64,000 bases of DNA from Bowmanella pacifica (GCF_014645355.1 NZ_BMLS01000002.1:62001-126000); one strand, 5' to 3'; positions 35,692-45,935 are shown, counted from the stretch's first letter. The notes: generated by a model not told the origin, from the letters alone. Numbers and translations are program-made.

Positions 35692-35709
35692 ATTTCAGTT
35701 TTATGACAA
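35692..35709 (-). promoter_or_regulatory. partial PHO box upstream of the DUF47-pit pair
   Basis: On the minus strand TTGTCATAAAACTGAAAT closely matches the PhoB-binding pattern (CTGTCAT, four AT-rich bases, CTGTCAT); the second half-site has GAA where GTC is expected. It sits 64 bp before the DUF47 start, and its first 12 bases equal those of the box at the porin gene. Confidence 0.5.
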
Positions 35710-35720
35710 TCCTGTCTTAA

Positions 35721-36437
35721 CTACCTAAGTTCTTGCATTTTCTCCTGCATTGCCTGACGGGAGATATGCCGAACATCCTTACCTTTAACCAGGTAAATTA
35801 TATACTCACAAACGTGTTTACACCTGTCACCAACCCGCTCCAACGCGCGCATGGCCCAAAGTATATCCAGCCATTGTGGCAGTGCTTCCGGCTCTTGCTG
35901 CATCTCCGCAACAGCCTGGGTGAGCAGCTGCTTGTATTGCTCATCGATTTCCTGGTCGCCAATATGAATGGCCAATGCAGCATCGGCATCCAGCCGGGCA
36001 AACGCATTTAAGGTCTGGCGCAACATTTCCATCACATGATTGCCGGTCGCGATCATACCGTTTTTGATGTCTTCAGACACGGGTAAATTGCCTTTAACGA
36101 TGAGTTTGGCGATTCGTTCGACATCATCGCCGATACGTTCAATGTCTACGGTGGCCTTGTTGATAGCCAAAACCAGGCGTAGATCGCTGGCAGCGGGATG
36201 CCGTTTAGCAATAATCCGGGTGCATTCTTCGTCAATCTGCACTTCCATATTGTTGACCATCAGATCGTTAAGCATAACCTTCTCAGCCAGCGCCCGGTTA
36301 TTGTCACGCAGGGCACTGATGGCATCACAAAGCTGCTGCTCTACCACCCCGCCCATGGTCAATACCGAGTTGCGCAGGTTTTCCAGTTCCTGATTAAAAC
36401 GACCGGATATATGGGTATTGAGTTTGATTGGTTGCAT
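35721..36437 (-). CDS. phoU: phosphate-signalling protein PhoU
   Basis: PhoU links the Pst transporter to the PhoR kinase and dampens the Pho response when phosphate is ample. The 238-residue helical protein holds the two PhoU repeats with their E/DxxxD metal-site segments (LRLVLAINKATVDIERIGDDVERIAK; WDILWAMRALERVGDRCKHVCEYIIY). It follows pstB by 89 bp in the order pstC-pstA-pstB-phoU. The 92-bp gap after it holds the PHO-box-like site of the DUF47 gene. Confidence 0.95.
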   Translation of the reverse strand: MQPIKLNTHISGRFNQELENLRNSVLTMGGVVEQQLCDAISALRDNNRALAEKVMLNDLMVNNMEVQIDEECTRIIAKRHPAASDLRLVLAINKATVDIERIGDDVERIAKLIVKGNLPVSEDIKNGMIATGNHVMEMLRQTLNAFARLDADAALAIHIGDQEIDEQYKQLLTQAVAEMQQEPEALPQWLDILWAMRALERVGDRCKHVCEYIIYLVKGKDVRHISRQAMQEKMQELR

Positions 36438-36526
36438 CGCTACCTCTTGGGGTTTCGAGTTTGCAATATATGCCTGAGCATTAGGGTTTCAGCACATATC
36501 GCCGGTTACACTGTTCTGACATTATT

Positions 36527-37339
36527 TTAGCCGTAACGGCCAGTGATATATTCTTCGGTTTGCTGCTCTTTAGGGCGAGTAAACAAACGGTCGGTATCAG
36601 AATATTCAATCAAATGGCCCTGATGCAAAAACGCGGTAAAATCCGACACCCTGGCCGCTTGCTGCATGTTGTGGGTCACAATCAGTACGGTGTATTTTTC
36701 TTTTAGCTGGGTAATCAGTTCTTCAATGGTCAGGGTGGAGATGGGGTCCAGAGCCGATGTCGGCTCATCCAGCAGCAGAATCTCAGGTTGTAGCGCAATA
36801 GCGCGGGCAATAACCAAACGCTGCTGCTGACCACCGGATAAGGTTAAGGCCGACTCAAACAAGCGGTCTTTCACTTCCCGCCATAAGGCCACATCCTTTA
36901 ACGCTTGTTCCACTGCATTGTCCAGGGTTCGCCTGTCCTTAACCCCTTGAATTTTAAGGCCATAAACCAAGTTTTCATAAATCGACATGGGAAAAGGATT
37001 AGGCTTTTGAAACACCATGCCCACCTGTCTGCGCAGCAGCGCCACATCTTCTCTGCGGTGGTAAATATTGCGCCCGTTAATATGCACCTCCCCTTCCACC
37101 CGACATTCGGGTATCAGGTCATTGAGCCGGTTGAAACAGCTCAGCAAGGTGGATTTTCCGCAGCCGCTGGGACCTATCAACGCCGTCACCTGACGCTTAG
37201 GGATCTTCATACTGATATGATGCAGGGCCCGCTTGGCACCGAAGGTTAACGAGAGCTCGCGCACATCGATGGCCACTTGTTCATCCTGCAGGTTATCAAG
37301 TTCCAGGCCTTGTCTGGCTAACTCAAAATACTCAAACAT
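36527..37339 (-). CDS. pstB: phosphate ABC transporter ATP-binding protein PstB
   Basis: The 270-residue ATPase powers Pst uptake. Walker A is [11 protein letters not shown] (about residues 56-66), the Q-loop region reads [22 protein letters not shown], the signature is [14 protein letters not shown] and Walker B is [13 protein letters not shown] with the switch His in [27 protein letters not shown] is characteristic of PstB among ABC ATPases. It sits 17 bp after pstA and precedes phoU in the usual order. Confidence 0.96.
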   Translation of the reverse strand: MFEYFELARQGLELDNLQDEQVAIDVRELSLTFGAKRALHHISMKIPKRQVTALIGPSGCGKSTLLSCFNRLNDLIPECRVEGEVHINGRNIYHRREDVALLRRQVGMVFQKPNPFPMSIYENLVYGLKIQGVKDRRTLDNAVEQALKDVALWREVKDRLFESALTLSGGQQQRLVIARAIALQPEILLLDEPTSALDPISTLTIEELITQLKEKYTVLIVTHNMQQAARVSDFTAFLHQGHLIEYSDTDRLFTRPKEQQTEEYITGRYG

Positions 37340-37356
37340 AGTGTTTCAACTCGTAA

Positions 37357-38931
37357 TTACCCTTGTCCGGCCATGGACTGATACTGTCGACGCAGTTTAG
37401 CCCGGACCACTACGGCAATAATATTCAGACTCAATACCACCAATAGCAACAGCAAGCAGGAGGCAAACATCATGGACGACCCATGGCCAATACTGTTGCT
37501 GTGAAAAGCACCATCATAAATCAGCACCCCCAAATGCATAAACTGACGATCCAGATGCAAATAGGGAAATTCCATATCAACCGGCAAAGTAGGCGCAAAC
37601 TTCACCGCCCCCACCAGCAGTAGCGGCGCGACTTCCCCCGCCCCGCGGGCGATGGCCAGGATTACCCCAGTCATAATACCCGGACTGGCAATGGGAATAA
37701 CCGTACGCCATAGGGTTTCAAACTGAGTAGCGCCCAGCGCATAACTGCCCTGACGCAAACTGTTGGGGACACGACGCAAGCCTTCTTCGGTAGCCACTAT
37801 CACCACGGGCAAGGTCAACATGGCCATGGTCAGTGCCGCCCAGAAAATCCCCGGCGCGCCAAAAGTGGGCGCGGGCAAATGCTCGCTGAAGAACAATTTG
37901 TCGATATTGCCACCCACCTGGTAAACAAAGAACCCCAACCCAAAAACGCCATAGACGATAGAGGGCACCCCGGCGAGGTTATTAACCCCAATACGGATTA
38001 GCGATGTAACAGAATTACTTGGCGCATATTCGTTCAGATAAATGGCCGCCATAACGCCAAGCGGGGTCACAATAACCGTCATCAACAGCACCATCACCAC
38101 AGTGCCAAACAGGGCCGGAAACACCCCACCGGCACTGTTGGCCCGTTTTGGGGTATCGCTGACAAATTCCCAGATATGGGACATAAAAGTGGCGAACTTC
38201 TGTAATTCTCCCTGCTGGTTAATCTGCAGGTACTTTTCCACATCGGCCAGTGGCAGTTGATGGTGTTCACCGCTGTCAAACACCAACAGCAGGCGCAATT
38301 GAGACAGGGTTTGCCGGCGCGCCTCCAAAGCGGCCATCAGGGTTGCAAACTCCTGTTCAAGTTTGACCCGGGCAGGCGCCTCGTCTTCAACGTCACGACG
38401 GTTATACTGCGCAATTTGTTGATGAATAGCGGCCAGCCTGCCGCGCTCCAAATCCGAAATAGCGGCCACCTCACCGCTGACCATCTCCAACTGGGTTGGT
38501 AACTGAGCCAGTGGCAAGGGGGTTTTCCCGTCATTTAGTCCCACCAGGCGGGCAAATAAACGATTGCCGCTGCGCAGTTGAATATCAATGAGTTCTGGTA
38601 AAGGACGCATGCTGAGAATCTGCTCTTCCTCTAACAAATGTTGCTGATCGCTGAACTGATAAAGCCGAGCCTGATTGAACAACCACCGCTTCTGGCCACC
38701 CGTAGTGGTAAAGTCCCGCGACAGCAAAGTGGCGTAAATCTGTTGTTGTTCGCCAAGCTCATCCTTGTAGCTCACCTCGTACAAGGGCGTGGGCCAGAAG
38801 TGCTGCATACCTTTAACCAGCATAATCCCCACCATCCCGCACAACAGCAGCAAGATAATGGCCACCAACGCGGCGCCTCCCACAATAGGCAAGCCTTCTT
38901 TTTGCCGGGAAATGAGTAAACGCTTAAACAC
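37357..38931 (-). CDS. pstA: phosphate ABC transporter permease PstA
   Basis: The 524-residue protein is longer than E. coli PstA (about 296) because of a soluble insert between the first membrane helix (about 16-38) and the core permease (about 280-515). The core carries the PstA signature (NEYAPSNSVTSLIRIGVNNLAGVPSIVYGVFGLG) and the EAA-loop LRRVPNSLRQGSYALGATQFETLWRTVIP. The enlarged form is common in Alteromonadales and relatives. The gene overlaps pstC by eight bases and is followed by pstB. Confidence 0.94.
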   Translation of the reverse strand: MFKRLLISRQKEGLPIVGGAALVAIILLLLCGMVGIMLVKGMQHFWPTPLYEVSYKDELGEQQQIYATLLSRDFTTTGGQKRWLFNQARLYQFSDQQHLLEEEQILSMRPLPELIDIQLRSGNRLFARLVGLNDGKTPLPLAQLPTQLEMVSGEVAAISDLERGRLAAIHQQIAQYNRRDVEDEAPARVKLEQEFATLMAALEARRQTLSQLRLLLVFDSGEHHQLPLADVEKYLQINQQGELQKFATFMSHIWEFVSDTPKRANSAGGVFPALFGTVVMVLLMTVIVTPLGVMAAIYLNEYAPSNSVTSLIRIGVNNLAGVPSIVYGVFGLGFFVYQVGGNIDKLFFSEHLPAPTFGAPGIFWAALTMAMLTLPVVIVATEEGLRRVPNSLRQGSYALGATQFETLWRTVIPIASPGIMTGVILAIARGAGEVAPLLLVGAVKFAPTLPVDMEFPYLHLDRQFMHLGVLIYDGAFHSNSIGHGSSMMFASCLLLLLVVLSLNIIAVVVRAKLRRQYQSMAGQG

Positions 38932-41071
38932 TTTGGTAATGCTTCCGCAGTCTGCCCCTGACTAGCTCAGCCAGGGTATTGATAACAAAGGTAAAACCGA
39001 ACAACAGCAAGGCGGTAAAGAACAGCACACGATAGTGAATACTGTTGACCTCTGACTCCGGTAGCTCAATGGCAATATTGGCCGTTAACGAGCGCATACC
39101 AGCAAAAATGTCCCAATCAGCCACCGGGGTATTGCCCGTTACCATCAGTACGATCATGGTTTCCCCGAAGGCCCGCGATAAGCCCAGAATGATGGAGGAA
39201 AAGATGCCAGGGTAGGCAGCAACCAAGACCACCCGGCGTAAGGTTTGGGCACGGGTCGCCCCCAGGGCAAAGGATGCCTGACGCAAATGCCCTGGCACTT
39301 CAAAAATGGCATCTTCGGCCAGCGAATAAATACTGGGTACTATGGCAATGCCCAGCGCCAGTGCCACTACCAAGGCATTTTTGCTGCTGTGATTATCCTG
39401 CCCAGGGAACCAGCCATCCGGCCATAACCAGTTTTGTGCCTCACCACCCAGCACAAAGGCTCCCCAGGCCAGCAGTAGCACCACAGGCACCAACAACAAC
39501 AATTCCCAGCCGGACTGCCATTGAATCGACAAGCCCCGGGACAAAGGTTGCTGAACCATGGCCAGGGCCAGTAAACACAAAGGCAACATCAGCAAAAATA
39601 TCAACATGCCCAGTAAGTAATCTTCCACTATGGGGATAAGCCAGATGGCGGCAATAAAGCCAATGACCACAGAGGGGACGGCTTCCAGTAATTCAATGCC
39701 CGGCTTAAGCCAGTTACGCAAGCGCGCCGGCACAAAATACGCCGTGTAAATAGCAGCGCCCACGGCCAGTGGAATGGCAATGATCAGCGCCAGAATCGCC
39801 GCCTTCAGGCTACCAATCACCAAGGGCACTAAACTGTATTTAGCCTGACTGACATCCTCCGCCGCTGATGACTGCCAAACGTAATCCGGCTCGGCATATC
39901 CCTCATACCAAACCCGCTGCCAAAGCCGCTCAAAGCTGACAATGGAGCTGAGGTTACTCACACGCCACTGCTGCACACTTTGAGGCCCCCAAACATACAA
40001 ACGGTCATCCACTAACCAGATACCTTCTGCATCCGGAGCCACTTGGGTGCGCAAAATGGTCTCGCCCGTGCTGCTTAAAAACAACCGCAGTTGCCCTTGC
40101 TCGCCCAGTAACACGCCCAAATCTTTGCCTTGTGCCATTTGTAACTGCTGCAAGCTAAAGGGGTCTTGAAGGGCATAAATGGGACGGAAACGGAAAACGC
40201 CCCCCTGATTAAATGCTGACCATTTCTCAACCCGCCCGTCGGCGTAATTCAGTAAAAAGGCTTTGTCGCCGGGAAAGGCCAGTATGTCTCCAGCGCTTTG
40301 GCTTAACGGTGCCTCATAGGTATTGCGGGTATCGCTAAACACCAGTCCCTGCGCATTTAGCTGCACGGCGGTTCGAACAGATGGCAATAAGGTGGGTACG
40401 GAAGAGGCTGGCAATTTTACCTCTGTCAGTTGCGCCGGGTTTTGACGCGACGCCCAGTATAGTTGCCAGTGTTCGGCATTTTTAACGGCAATCCCCAGCC
40501 AGTCCTCAGATAAAGCCACTTGCCAGTGTTCTTTGTTCAGTCCCCCCGGCAAGTTGGGCAAAAACAGGGACATTTGCGGCTCACGCAACACCTGCCCGCC
40601 CACACGAGTCAGGCGTTCCACACGCAGCATGCCGTCATTACCGAGCATAAATAAAAAACGGCCGCCCAGATAATGTTTGGCTTTTACCTGCGTCTGACAA
40701 CTAATGGGCACATGCTTAAGGGCACTCAGGCCGGCCCCTTGTTCCTGCTGAACCTGGAAGAAGCCAAGTTGGCAATCCGCCGCACGGGTAATCAGCGCCC
40801 TTTCCTGCTGCAAGTCTTCCAGCAACAGAACCTGTTCTTTGGGTAACTGCCAGACGGCGCCCGGTTGCAGTGAGGGAGATTGAAGTAACGGAATGGTGAC
40901 ATACAACAAATGCCAGATCAGCATCGCCAGTGTCACCAACACCGTCCAGCCACCAATGGTAATAACACGCGCAGCCAGCCGGTCCCGGGTTCGACGCCGT
41001 CGTAAACTGGACGATGGATAAGGGTAATCAGTCTGCACAATACAACCATTGGAACGCTGAGCTGGCGACAT
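38924..41071 (-). CDS. pstC: phosphate ABC transporter permease PstC (large form)
   Basis: This permease has one N-terminal helix (about 42-66 in this frame), a periplasmic beta-rich domain of about 300 residues, and then the core permease with the LRQASFALGATRAQTLRRVV coupling loop. It is about 715 residues, over twice E. coli PstC (319). I use the ATG at 41071; the frame is also open to a TTG at 41092, and neither has a clear ribosome site. Genes pstA, pstB and phoU follow. No pstS is in the window, so the binding protein must lie elsewhere. Confidence 0.92.
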   Translation of the reverse strand: MSPAQRSNGCIVQTDYPYPSSSLRRRRTRDRLAARVITIGGWTVLVTLAMLIWHLLYVTIPLLQSPSLQPGAVWQLPKEQVLLLEDLQQERALITRAADCQLGFFQVQQEQGAGLSALKHVPISCQTQVKAKHYLGGRFLFMLGNDGMLRVERLTRVGGQVLREPQMSLFLPNLPGGLNKEHWQVALSEDWLGIAVKNAEHWQLYWASRQNPAQLTEVKLPASSVPTLLPSVRTAVQLNAQGLVFSDTRNTYEAPLSQSAGDILAFPGDKAFLLNYADGRVEKWSAFNQGGVFRFRPIYALQDPFSLQQLQMAQGKDLGVLLGEQGQLRLFLSSTGETILRTQVAPDAEGIWLVDDRLYVWGPQSVQQWRVSNLSSIVSFERLWQRVWYEGYAEPDYVWQSSAAEDVSQAKYSLVPLVIGSLKAAILALIIAIPLAVGAAIYTAYFVPARLRNWLKPGIELLEAVPSVVIGFIAAIWLIPIVEDYLLGMLIFLLMLPLCLLALAMVQQPLSRGLSIQWQSGWELLLLVPVVLLLAWGAFVLGGEAQNWLWPDGWFPGQDNHSSKNALVVALALGIAIVPSIYSLAEDAIFEVPGHLRQASFALGATRAQTLRRVVLVAAYPGIFSSIILGLSRAFGETMIVLMVTGNTPVADWDIFAGMRSLTANIAIELPESEVNSIHYRVLFFTALLLFGFTFVINTLAELVRGRLRKHYQSV

Positions 41072-41224
41072 TGTAAAGGCCGTTTCTGGCAATTACTAAC
41101 GCTTTGACCGCCAAGATCATCTTTACTCGCCGCCAGGCCGCTTGTGGATTATAGTTGGGTCATTCGGCGGTCACGTCGCCAGCGCTGCACACCGCCCCGC
41201 CATTTTGTTGCACAGGAGAACAGC

Positions 41225-41728
41225 ATGGATACCGTTATTTTCACACTGATTGGCAAAGACAAGCCCGGCATTATGGAGGCTATATCCCGCACGGTAAGGC
41301 AGTTAGAGGGCAATTGGCTGTCTAGCAACTTTGCCCATATGGCCGGACATTTTACCGGCTTCGTGCAAGTGCAAATACCCAAAGAAAACGTGCAGCCCTT
41401 GCTGAACAAACTGGACGCCATGGAAGAACTGAATATTCGTCTGGTGCAGGGTGACGAGCCGCAAACCACGCAGACCCGTCAGGTTTCGCTGGAAATCATG
41501 GGTAATGACAAACCCGGTATAGTGCAAGAACTGACCCGCGTCTTGCACCAATTTAATCTCAATATCCTGCGTTTCACATCCCACTGTGAACCGGCTCCGA
41601 ACTGGGGAGGCAACCTGTTTAAAGCGCAGGTTATTATTGATATACCGGCCGATTTCGACACCGACCCGCTGGGCGAGTCACTGGAGCAAATCGCCAACGA
41701 TCTGATTGTTGATATCGACTGGCAGTAG
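41225..41728 (+). CDS. gcvR: glycine cleavage system transcriptional repressor (ACT-domain protein)
   Basis: The ATG at 41225 follows an ACAGGAGAAC ribosome site and gives 167 residues with two ACT domains. The first begins DTVIFTLIGKDKPGIMEAI and the second VSLEIMGNDKPGIVQELTRVL, both with the characteristic xGxDKPGI ligand loop. In E. coli GcvR acts as a glycine-responsive partner that blocks GcvA. The gene is read away from pstC and towards ppk, and it sits inside the phosphate block; this is probably coincidental. Confidence 0.88.
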   Translation: MDTVIFTLIGKDKPGIMEAISRTVRQLEGNWLSSNFAHMAGHFTGFVQVQIPKENVQPLLNKLDAMEELNIRLVQGDEPQTTQTRQVSLEIMGNDKPGIVQELTRVLHQFNLNILRFTSHCEPAPNWGGNLFKAQVIIDIPADFDTDPLGESLEQIANDLIVDIDWQ

Positions 41729-41803
41729 CCAGTCATAAAAGCTTCACATTAACCCACTGGCAGTGTTGCTAGAATTTTGCGAATTTTTATTGCCGTAGCC
41801 TAG

Positions 41804-43888
41804 ATGATGAGCATTAACACAATCTATTACCCCAAGGAACTGAGCTGGTTGGCATTCAACCAGCGGGTGTTGCAGGAAGCTGCCGACAAACGTAACCCTA
41901 TTGTCGAGCGAATTCGTTTTCTCGGTATTTACTCTAACAACATGGATGAGTTCTATCGGGTACGGGTAGCTGACGTAAAACGGCAGATTTATATTCATTT
42001 GAATGACCAGAACCAGGAAGCCGCCGACCAAACCAAGCAACTAATGGACAAGATCCAGGAACGGGTGCTGGTGATGACCGAAGACTTCGAGCGCATTCAT
42101 GAGGAAGTGGTAGCACGTCTGGCTAAATACCAGATTTATCTGACCAATAAGGACGAGCTGGATAATTACCAAACCCAGTGGCTGAAAAGTTACTTCCAGA
42201 ACAAAATTCTGCGCTACATGGCCCCGGTGCTGCTGAGTAATAAGGTCAAACTGGTAGACAGGCTAAACGATGCCGCCACTTACCTGTTTGTGGCAATTCG
42301 CAAGTCAGAGCACAAAACCCAATACGCCCTGCTGGAAGTCCCCACCGAATACATGTCGCGCTTTGTGCTTATTCCGCCAGAGCGAAGCCGCAAGAAAAAA
42401 CACATTATTCTGCTCGATGACATTATCAACCTGTGTCTGGAACAGGTTTTCCGTGGCTTTATCGAGTTTGACAAGTTAGAAGCTTATTCCTTCAAGATGA
42501 CCCGGGATGCGGAATACCGTATCAACGATGAAATTGACGAAAGCTACGTGGAAAAAATGTCTGAAAGCATGAAGCAGCGTCTGATAGCCGAGCCAGTGCG
42601 CTTTGTATATGACGGCGACATGCCGCAAGACATGCTGGATTTTCTCAAGAAGCAGTTGAAGATATCAAACTACGACAGCCTGATTGCCAGCGGGGCTTAT
42701 CGTAACTTTAAGGACTTTATTGGCTTTCCCAACGTGGGCCGCGAATATCTGGAAAATCCGCGCTTGCCGGCCATTAATACCCGGGAGTTTGCTGACCACC
42801 ATACGGTATTCGACGCCATCAGCAAACGGGATATTCTGCTCTATTACCCTTATCACCGCTTCTTGCATCTAACCGAGTTTGTCCGCCAAGCCGCCTTTGA
42901 CCCAAGCGTAAAGCATATTCGCCTGAATATTTACCGGGTGGCCAGCAAATCCCGCATCATTAACTCACTGATTGATGCGGTTAACAACGGCAAGCAAGTG
43001 ACGGTGGTGGTAGAACTGCGTGCCCGCTTTGATGAAGAAAACAACATTGAGTGGTCAAAGATGATGACCGATGCGGGGGTTAAGGTCATCCTGGGTATCC
43101 CCACCCTGAAAATTCACTCCAAGCTTTGTGTCATCAGTCGCGAAGAACAGGGCCAGCTAATCCATTATGCCCATTTTGGTACCGGTAACTTTAACGAGAA
43201 GACCGCCAAGATCTATACCGACTTCAGCCTGTTTACCCGTGACCAGGAACTGGCTCAGGAAGCAGTGGATGTATTTGATTTCATTCAATATCCATACAGA
43301 CGTTTCAAATTCCAGCATCTACAGGTTTCGCCGGTTAACGCCAGAACCAAGATTCAGTTATTGATTCGTCAGGAAGTACAAAACGCCAAAGAAGGACTTA
43401 AAGCCCAGATCCTGCTGAAAGTGAATAACCTGGTGGATATTCCGCTGATTGATGACCTATATCGAGCCAGTCAGGCCGGTGTAAAAATTCGCGCCATAGT
43501 GCGAGGCATGTGCTCGCTGGTGCCAGGTGTGAAAGACCTCAGTGAGAATATCACCATCATCAGTGTGGTAGACAGGTTTTTAGAACATCCCCGTGTGATG
43601 GTGTTTGAAAACGGCGGCGATCATAAGGTGTTTATTTCCTCTGCCGACTGGATGACACGCAACATGGATAACCGTATTGAGGTGGGCTGCCCTATTCTAG
43701 ACCCGGTGCTGAAAAAGCGGGTTCTGGATATTTTGCAGATTCAGTTCCGGGATACCATTAAGGCGCGCGTGATTGATCAGGAGCAAACCAATAAATATGT
43801 GCGCCGCGGCAACAGGAAAAAGTTGCGCTCACAGGTAGAAATCTACGATTATCTGAAGGCTCTGGAAACCAGTAATCAGACCCAATGA
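41804..43888 (+). CDS. ppk1: polyphosphate kinase 1
   Basis: PPK1 makes polyphosphate from ATP. The 694-residue protein has the N domain (KELSWLAFNQRVLQEA, IYSNNMDEFYRVRVADVKRQ) and the phospholipase-D-like C1 and C2 domains. His438 in TLKIHSKLCVIS is the position of the autophosphorylated histidine (His435 in E. coli). HPRVMVFENGGD and SADWMTRNMDNRIEVGCPI belong to the second catalytic half. The ppx gene starts within its stop (ATGA overlap). A CAGTCAT sequence upstream at 41730 may be a weak PHO half-site. Confidence 0.96.
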   Translation: MMSINTIYYPKELSWLAFNQRVLQEAADKRNPIVERIRFLGIYSNNMDEFYRVRVADVKRQIYIHLNDQNQEAADQTKQLMDKIQERVLVMTEDFERIHEEVVARLAKYQIYLTNKDELDNYQTQWLKSYFQNKILRYMAPVLLSNKVKLVDRLNDAATYLFVAIRKSEHKTQYALLEVPTEYMSRFVLIPPERSRKKKHIILLDDIINLCLEQVFRGFIEFDKLEAYSFKMTRDAEYRINDEIDESYVEKMSESMKQRLIAEPVRFVYDGDMPQDMLDFLKKQLKISNYDSLIASGAYRNFKDFIGFPNVGREYLENPRLPAINTREFADHHTVFDAISKRDILLYYPYHRFLHLTEFVRQAAFDPSVKHIRLNIYRVASKSRIINSLIDAVNNGKQVTVVVELRARFDEENNIEWSKMMTDAGVKVILGIPTLKIHSKLCVISREEQGQLIHYAHFGTGNFNEKTAKIYTDFSLFTRDQELAQEAVDVFDFIQYPYRRFKFQHLQVSPVNARTKIQLLIRQEVQNAKEGLKAQILLKVNNLVDIPLIDDLYRASQAGVKIRAIVRGMCSLVPGVKDLSENITIISVVDRFLEHPRVMVFENGGDHKVFISSADWMTRNMDNRIEVGCPILDPVLKKRVLDILQIQFRDTIKARVIDQEQTNKYVRRGNRKKLRSQVEIYDYLKALETSNQTQ

Positions 43889-45414
43889 ATCAATTAGCCA
43901 ACGCATTTTCCGACGTCGAAGCCAGAAATGTCACCCATGTGGCGGCGCTGGATATTGGCTCAAATAGTTTTCACCTTGTGGTTGCCCGGATTAATGCGGG
44001 CAGTCTGCAAATTCTCTACAAGGTGAAGCAGCGGGTCCGAATGGCCGATGGTCTGGATAAAGACGGCTATTTGGACCAGCCCGCCATTGAGCGCGGTATT
44101 GCCGCCCTGGAACAGTTTGCCGACAGCCTGCGCGGCTTTAAGCCCGATTCGGTCAGGATTGTTGCTACCCACACATTAAGAAAAGCCCACAATGCGCGGG
44201 ATTTTATCCGCGCCGCACGCCAGGTGCTTCCCTATCCGGTGGAAATCATTTCCGGGGTAGAAGAAGCCAGGATGATCTATCAGGGCGTCGCTCACACCAC
44301 CGAGGACAACGGCCAACGCTTAGTGGTAGACATTGGTGGGGGCAGTACCGAGTTTATTATCGGTAAAGGCTTTAAACCCGCCCTGATGCGTAGCCTGCAA
44401 ATGGGCTGTGTTAGCTTTACTCAGCGCTATTTCAAAAACGGTGAACTGAAAAGCAAGGCCTTTAGCCGGGCGATCACCGCCGCCAAACAAGAACTGGAGA
44501 TGATAGACCGTCGCTATCGCCAGCTAGGCTGGGATGTGAGCATCGGCACCTCTGGTACCATCAAAACCATTATTGCGCTGGCTCAGGAGATTAATCCCGA
44601 GTTAAAAAACGGCACCCTGACACGTTATGAGTTACGCAAGCTGGTCGATGCCTGTATCAAGGCGGAACACGTGGACAAGCTGAGCTTTAAAGAGCTGGGT
44701 GATGATCGCAAGCCTATTTTTGCCGCCGGCCTGGCTATTCTGCTGGCCACCTTTGAAAGCCTGGACATTCAGCTAATGGAATTTTCCATGGCGGCCCTGC
44801 GCGAAGGGGTTATCTATGAAATGGAAGACCGCCTGGAACATCAGGATATTCGCGAGCGGACAGCAGAGAGTCTGGCGGTGCGTTACGACGTAGATACCGA
44901 GCAAGCCCGGCGCGTACTGGCAACCACTATGGCTTTGTACCATCAGGTCGCCGAGGATTGGGATATTAAGTTCGATGAGTTGCAGAGCCTGCTTGGCTGG
45001 TCTGCGTTGTTGCACGAAGTGGGATTACAGATAAATTCCCGTGGCGTCCAGCGCCATTCCGGCTATATACTCCAGAATGCCGATTTACCGGGCTTTAACC
45101 AGGAGCAACAAGACCTGTTGGCCACCTTGGTGCGTTTTCATCGCAAAAAGATAAAAACCGCCGATTTCCCGGAGTTTTCGCAGTACCGCAATGAGCAGGT
45201 GCAGCGGCTCACCAGCATATTGCAGCTGGGCGTCGTGCTAAATATCAAACGTTTGGATGATTTTTTGCCCCAAATCAAGGCAAAAGCCAAGCAAGACAAG
45301 TTATTACTGGAATTTGCCGACGACTGGTTGCAGAATGCGCCTCTGGTGGTGGCAGACCTAGAGTTGCAAGCGGAATACTTGCAAGGTTGCGGGATCCGGC
45401 TGGTTGTGCGTTAA
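43885..45414 (+). CDS. ppx: exopolyphosphatase (Ppx/GppA family)
   Basis: Ppx removes phosphate from the ends of polyphosphate, the reverse of the ppk1 step; the 4-base overlap couples their translation. The 509-residue protein has the actin-like fold start AALDIGSNSFHLVVARINAG and the second phosphate loop VVDIGGGSTEFIIGKG, with the conserved Glu in ISGVEEARMIYQGV. The C-terminal HD-like region begins near residue 320 (LLGWSALLHEVGLQIN). The closely related GppA acts on pppGpp; the linkage to ppk1 supports Ppx. Confidence 0.94.
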   Translation: MNQLANAFSDVEARNVTHVAALDIGSNSFHLVVARINAGSLQILYKVKQRVRMADGLDKDGYLDQPAIERGIAALEQFADSLRGFKPDSVRIVATHTLRKAHNARDFIRAARQVLPYPVEIISGVEEARMIYQGVAHTTEDNGQRLVVDIGGGSTEFIIGKGFKPALMRSLQMGCVSFTQRYFKNGELKSKAFSRAITAAKQELEMIDRRYRQLGWDVSIGTSGTIKTIIALAQEINPELKNGTLTRYELRKLVDACIKAEHVDKLSFKELGDDRKPIFAAGLAILLATFESLDIQLMEFSMAALREGVIYEMEDRLEHQDIRERTAESLAVRYDVDTEQARRVLATTMALYHQVAEDWDIKFDELQSLLGWSALLHEVGLQINSRGVQRHSGYILQNADLPGFNQEQQDLLATLVRFHRKKIKTADFPEFSQYRNEQVQRLTSILQLGVVLNIKRLDDFLPQIKAKAKQDKLLLEFADDWLQNAPLVVADLELQAEYLQGCGIRLVVR

Positions 45415-45653
45415 TGACAACGGCTGTTAACCGAAGTGTCATACCTGTCCGGCAAAATCGCCATATTCGTCTCAGACAGGCGAATAGAGCTGATGATTAA
45501 CGAACAAGTAACGAACTGTGCCGATGGCACGTTGAGGTATAGAAATGCTGACTCAGCGTCTCAGGAATATACCCCACAAACATCGCCAATGAATTGAGTC
45601 TGGGGTAGCGTATCTCAAACTCATTATCAACATAAAACAAAAGGAAGCATCCA

Positions 45654-45926
45654 ATGAACAAAACTGATCTGATCAATGCAATCGCTGAGCGTGCCGACAT
45701 CTCCAAGGCCTCTGCCGGCCGTGTTATCGACGCCTTCACCGGTGCTGTGACTGAAGCGCTGTCCAGTGGTGACGAAGTTGCCATCCTGGGTTTCGGTACT
45801 TTCAAAGTATCTGAGCGTGCAGCTCGCACTGGTCGTAACCCTCAGACGGGTGCAACCATCCAGATCGCTGCCTCTAAGCTGCCTTCATTCAAAGCTGGTA
45901 AAGCTCTGAAAGACGCCTGCAACTAA
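45654..45926 (+). CDS. hup: DNA-binding protein HU
   Basis: The 90-residue protein is a typical HU chain: [27 protein letters not shown], the [21 protein letters not shown] arm that inserts into the DNA minor groove, and [17 protein letters not shown]. An AAAGGAAG ribosome site precedes the ATG. It compacts and bends DNA and helps replication and repression loops. It stands alone with a terminator directly after it. Codon use is highly optimised, consistent with strong expression. Confidence 0.96.
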   Translation: MNKTDLINAIAERADISKASAGRVIDAFTGAVTEALSSGDEVAILGFGTFKVSERAARTGRNPQTGATIQIAASKLPSFKAGKALKDACN

Positions 45927-45935
45927 GCGTTTTGT

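Noticed and set aside
45425-45445. GTGTCATACCTGTCC resembling a PHO box between ppx and hup
   Set aside because: The second half-site is too short and spaced off the 11-bp period, and hup is not expected to be a Pho gene.
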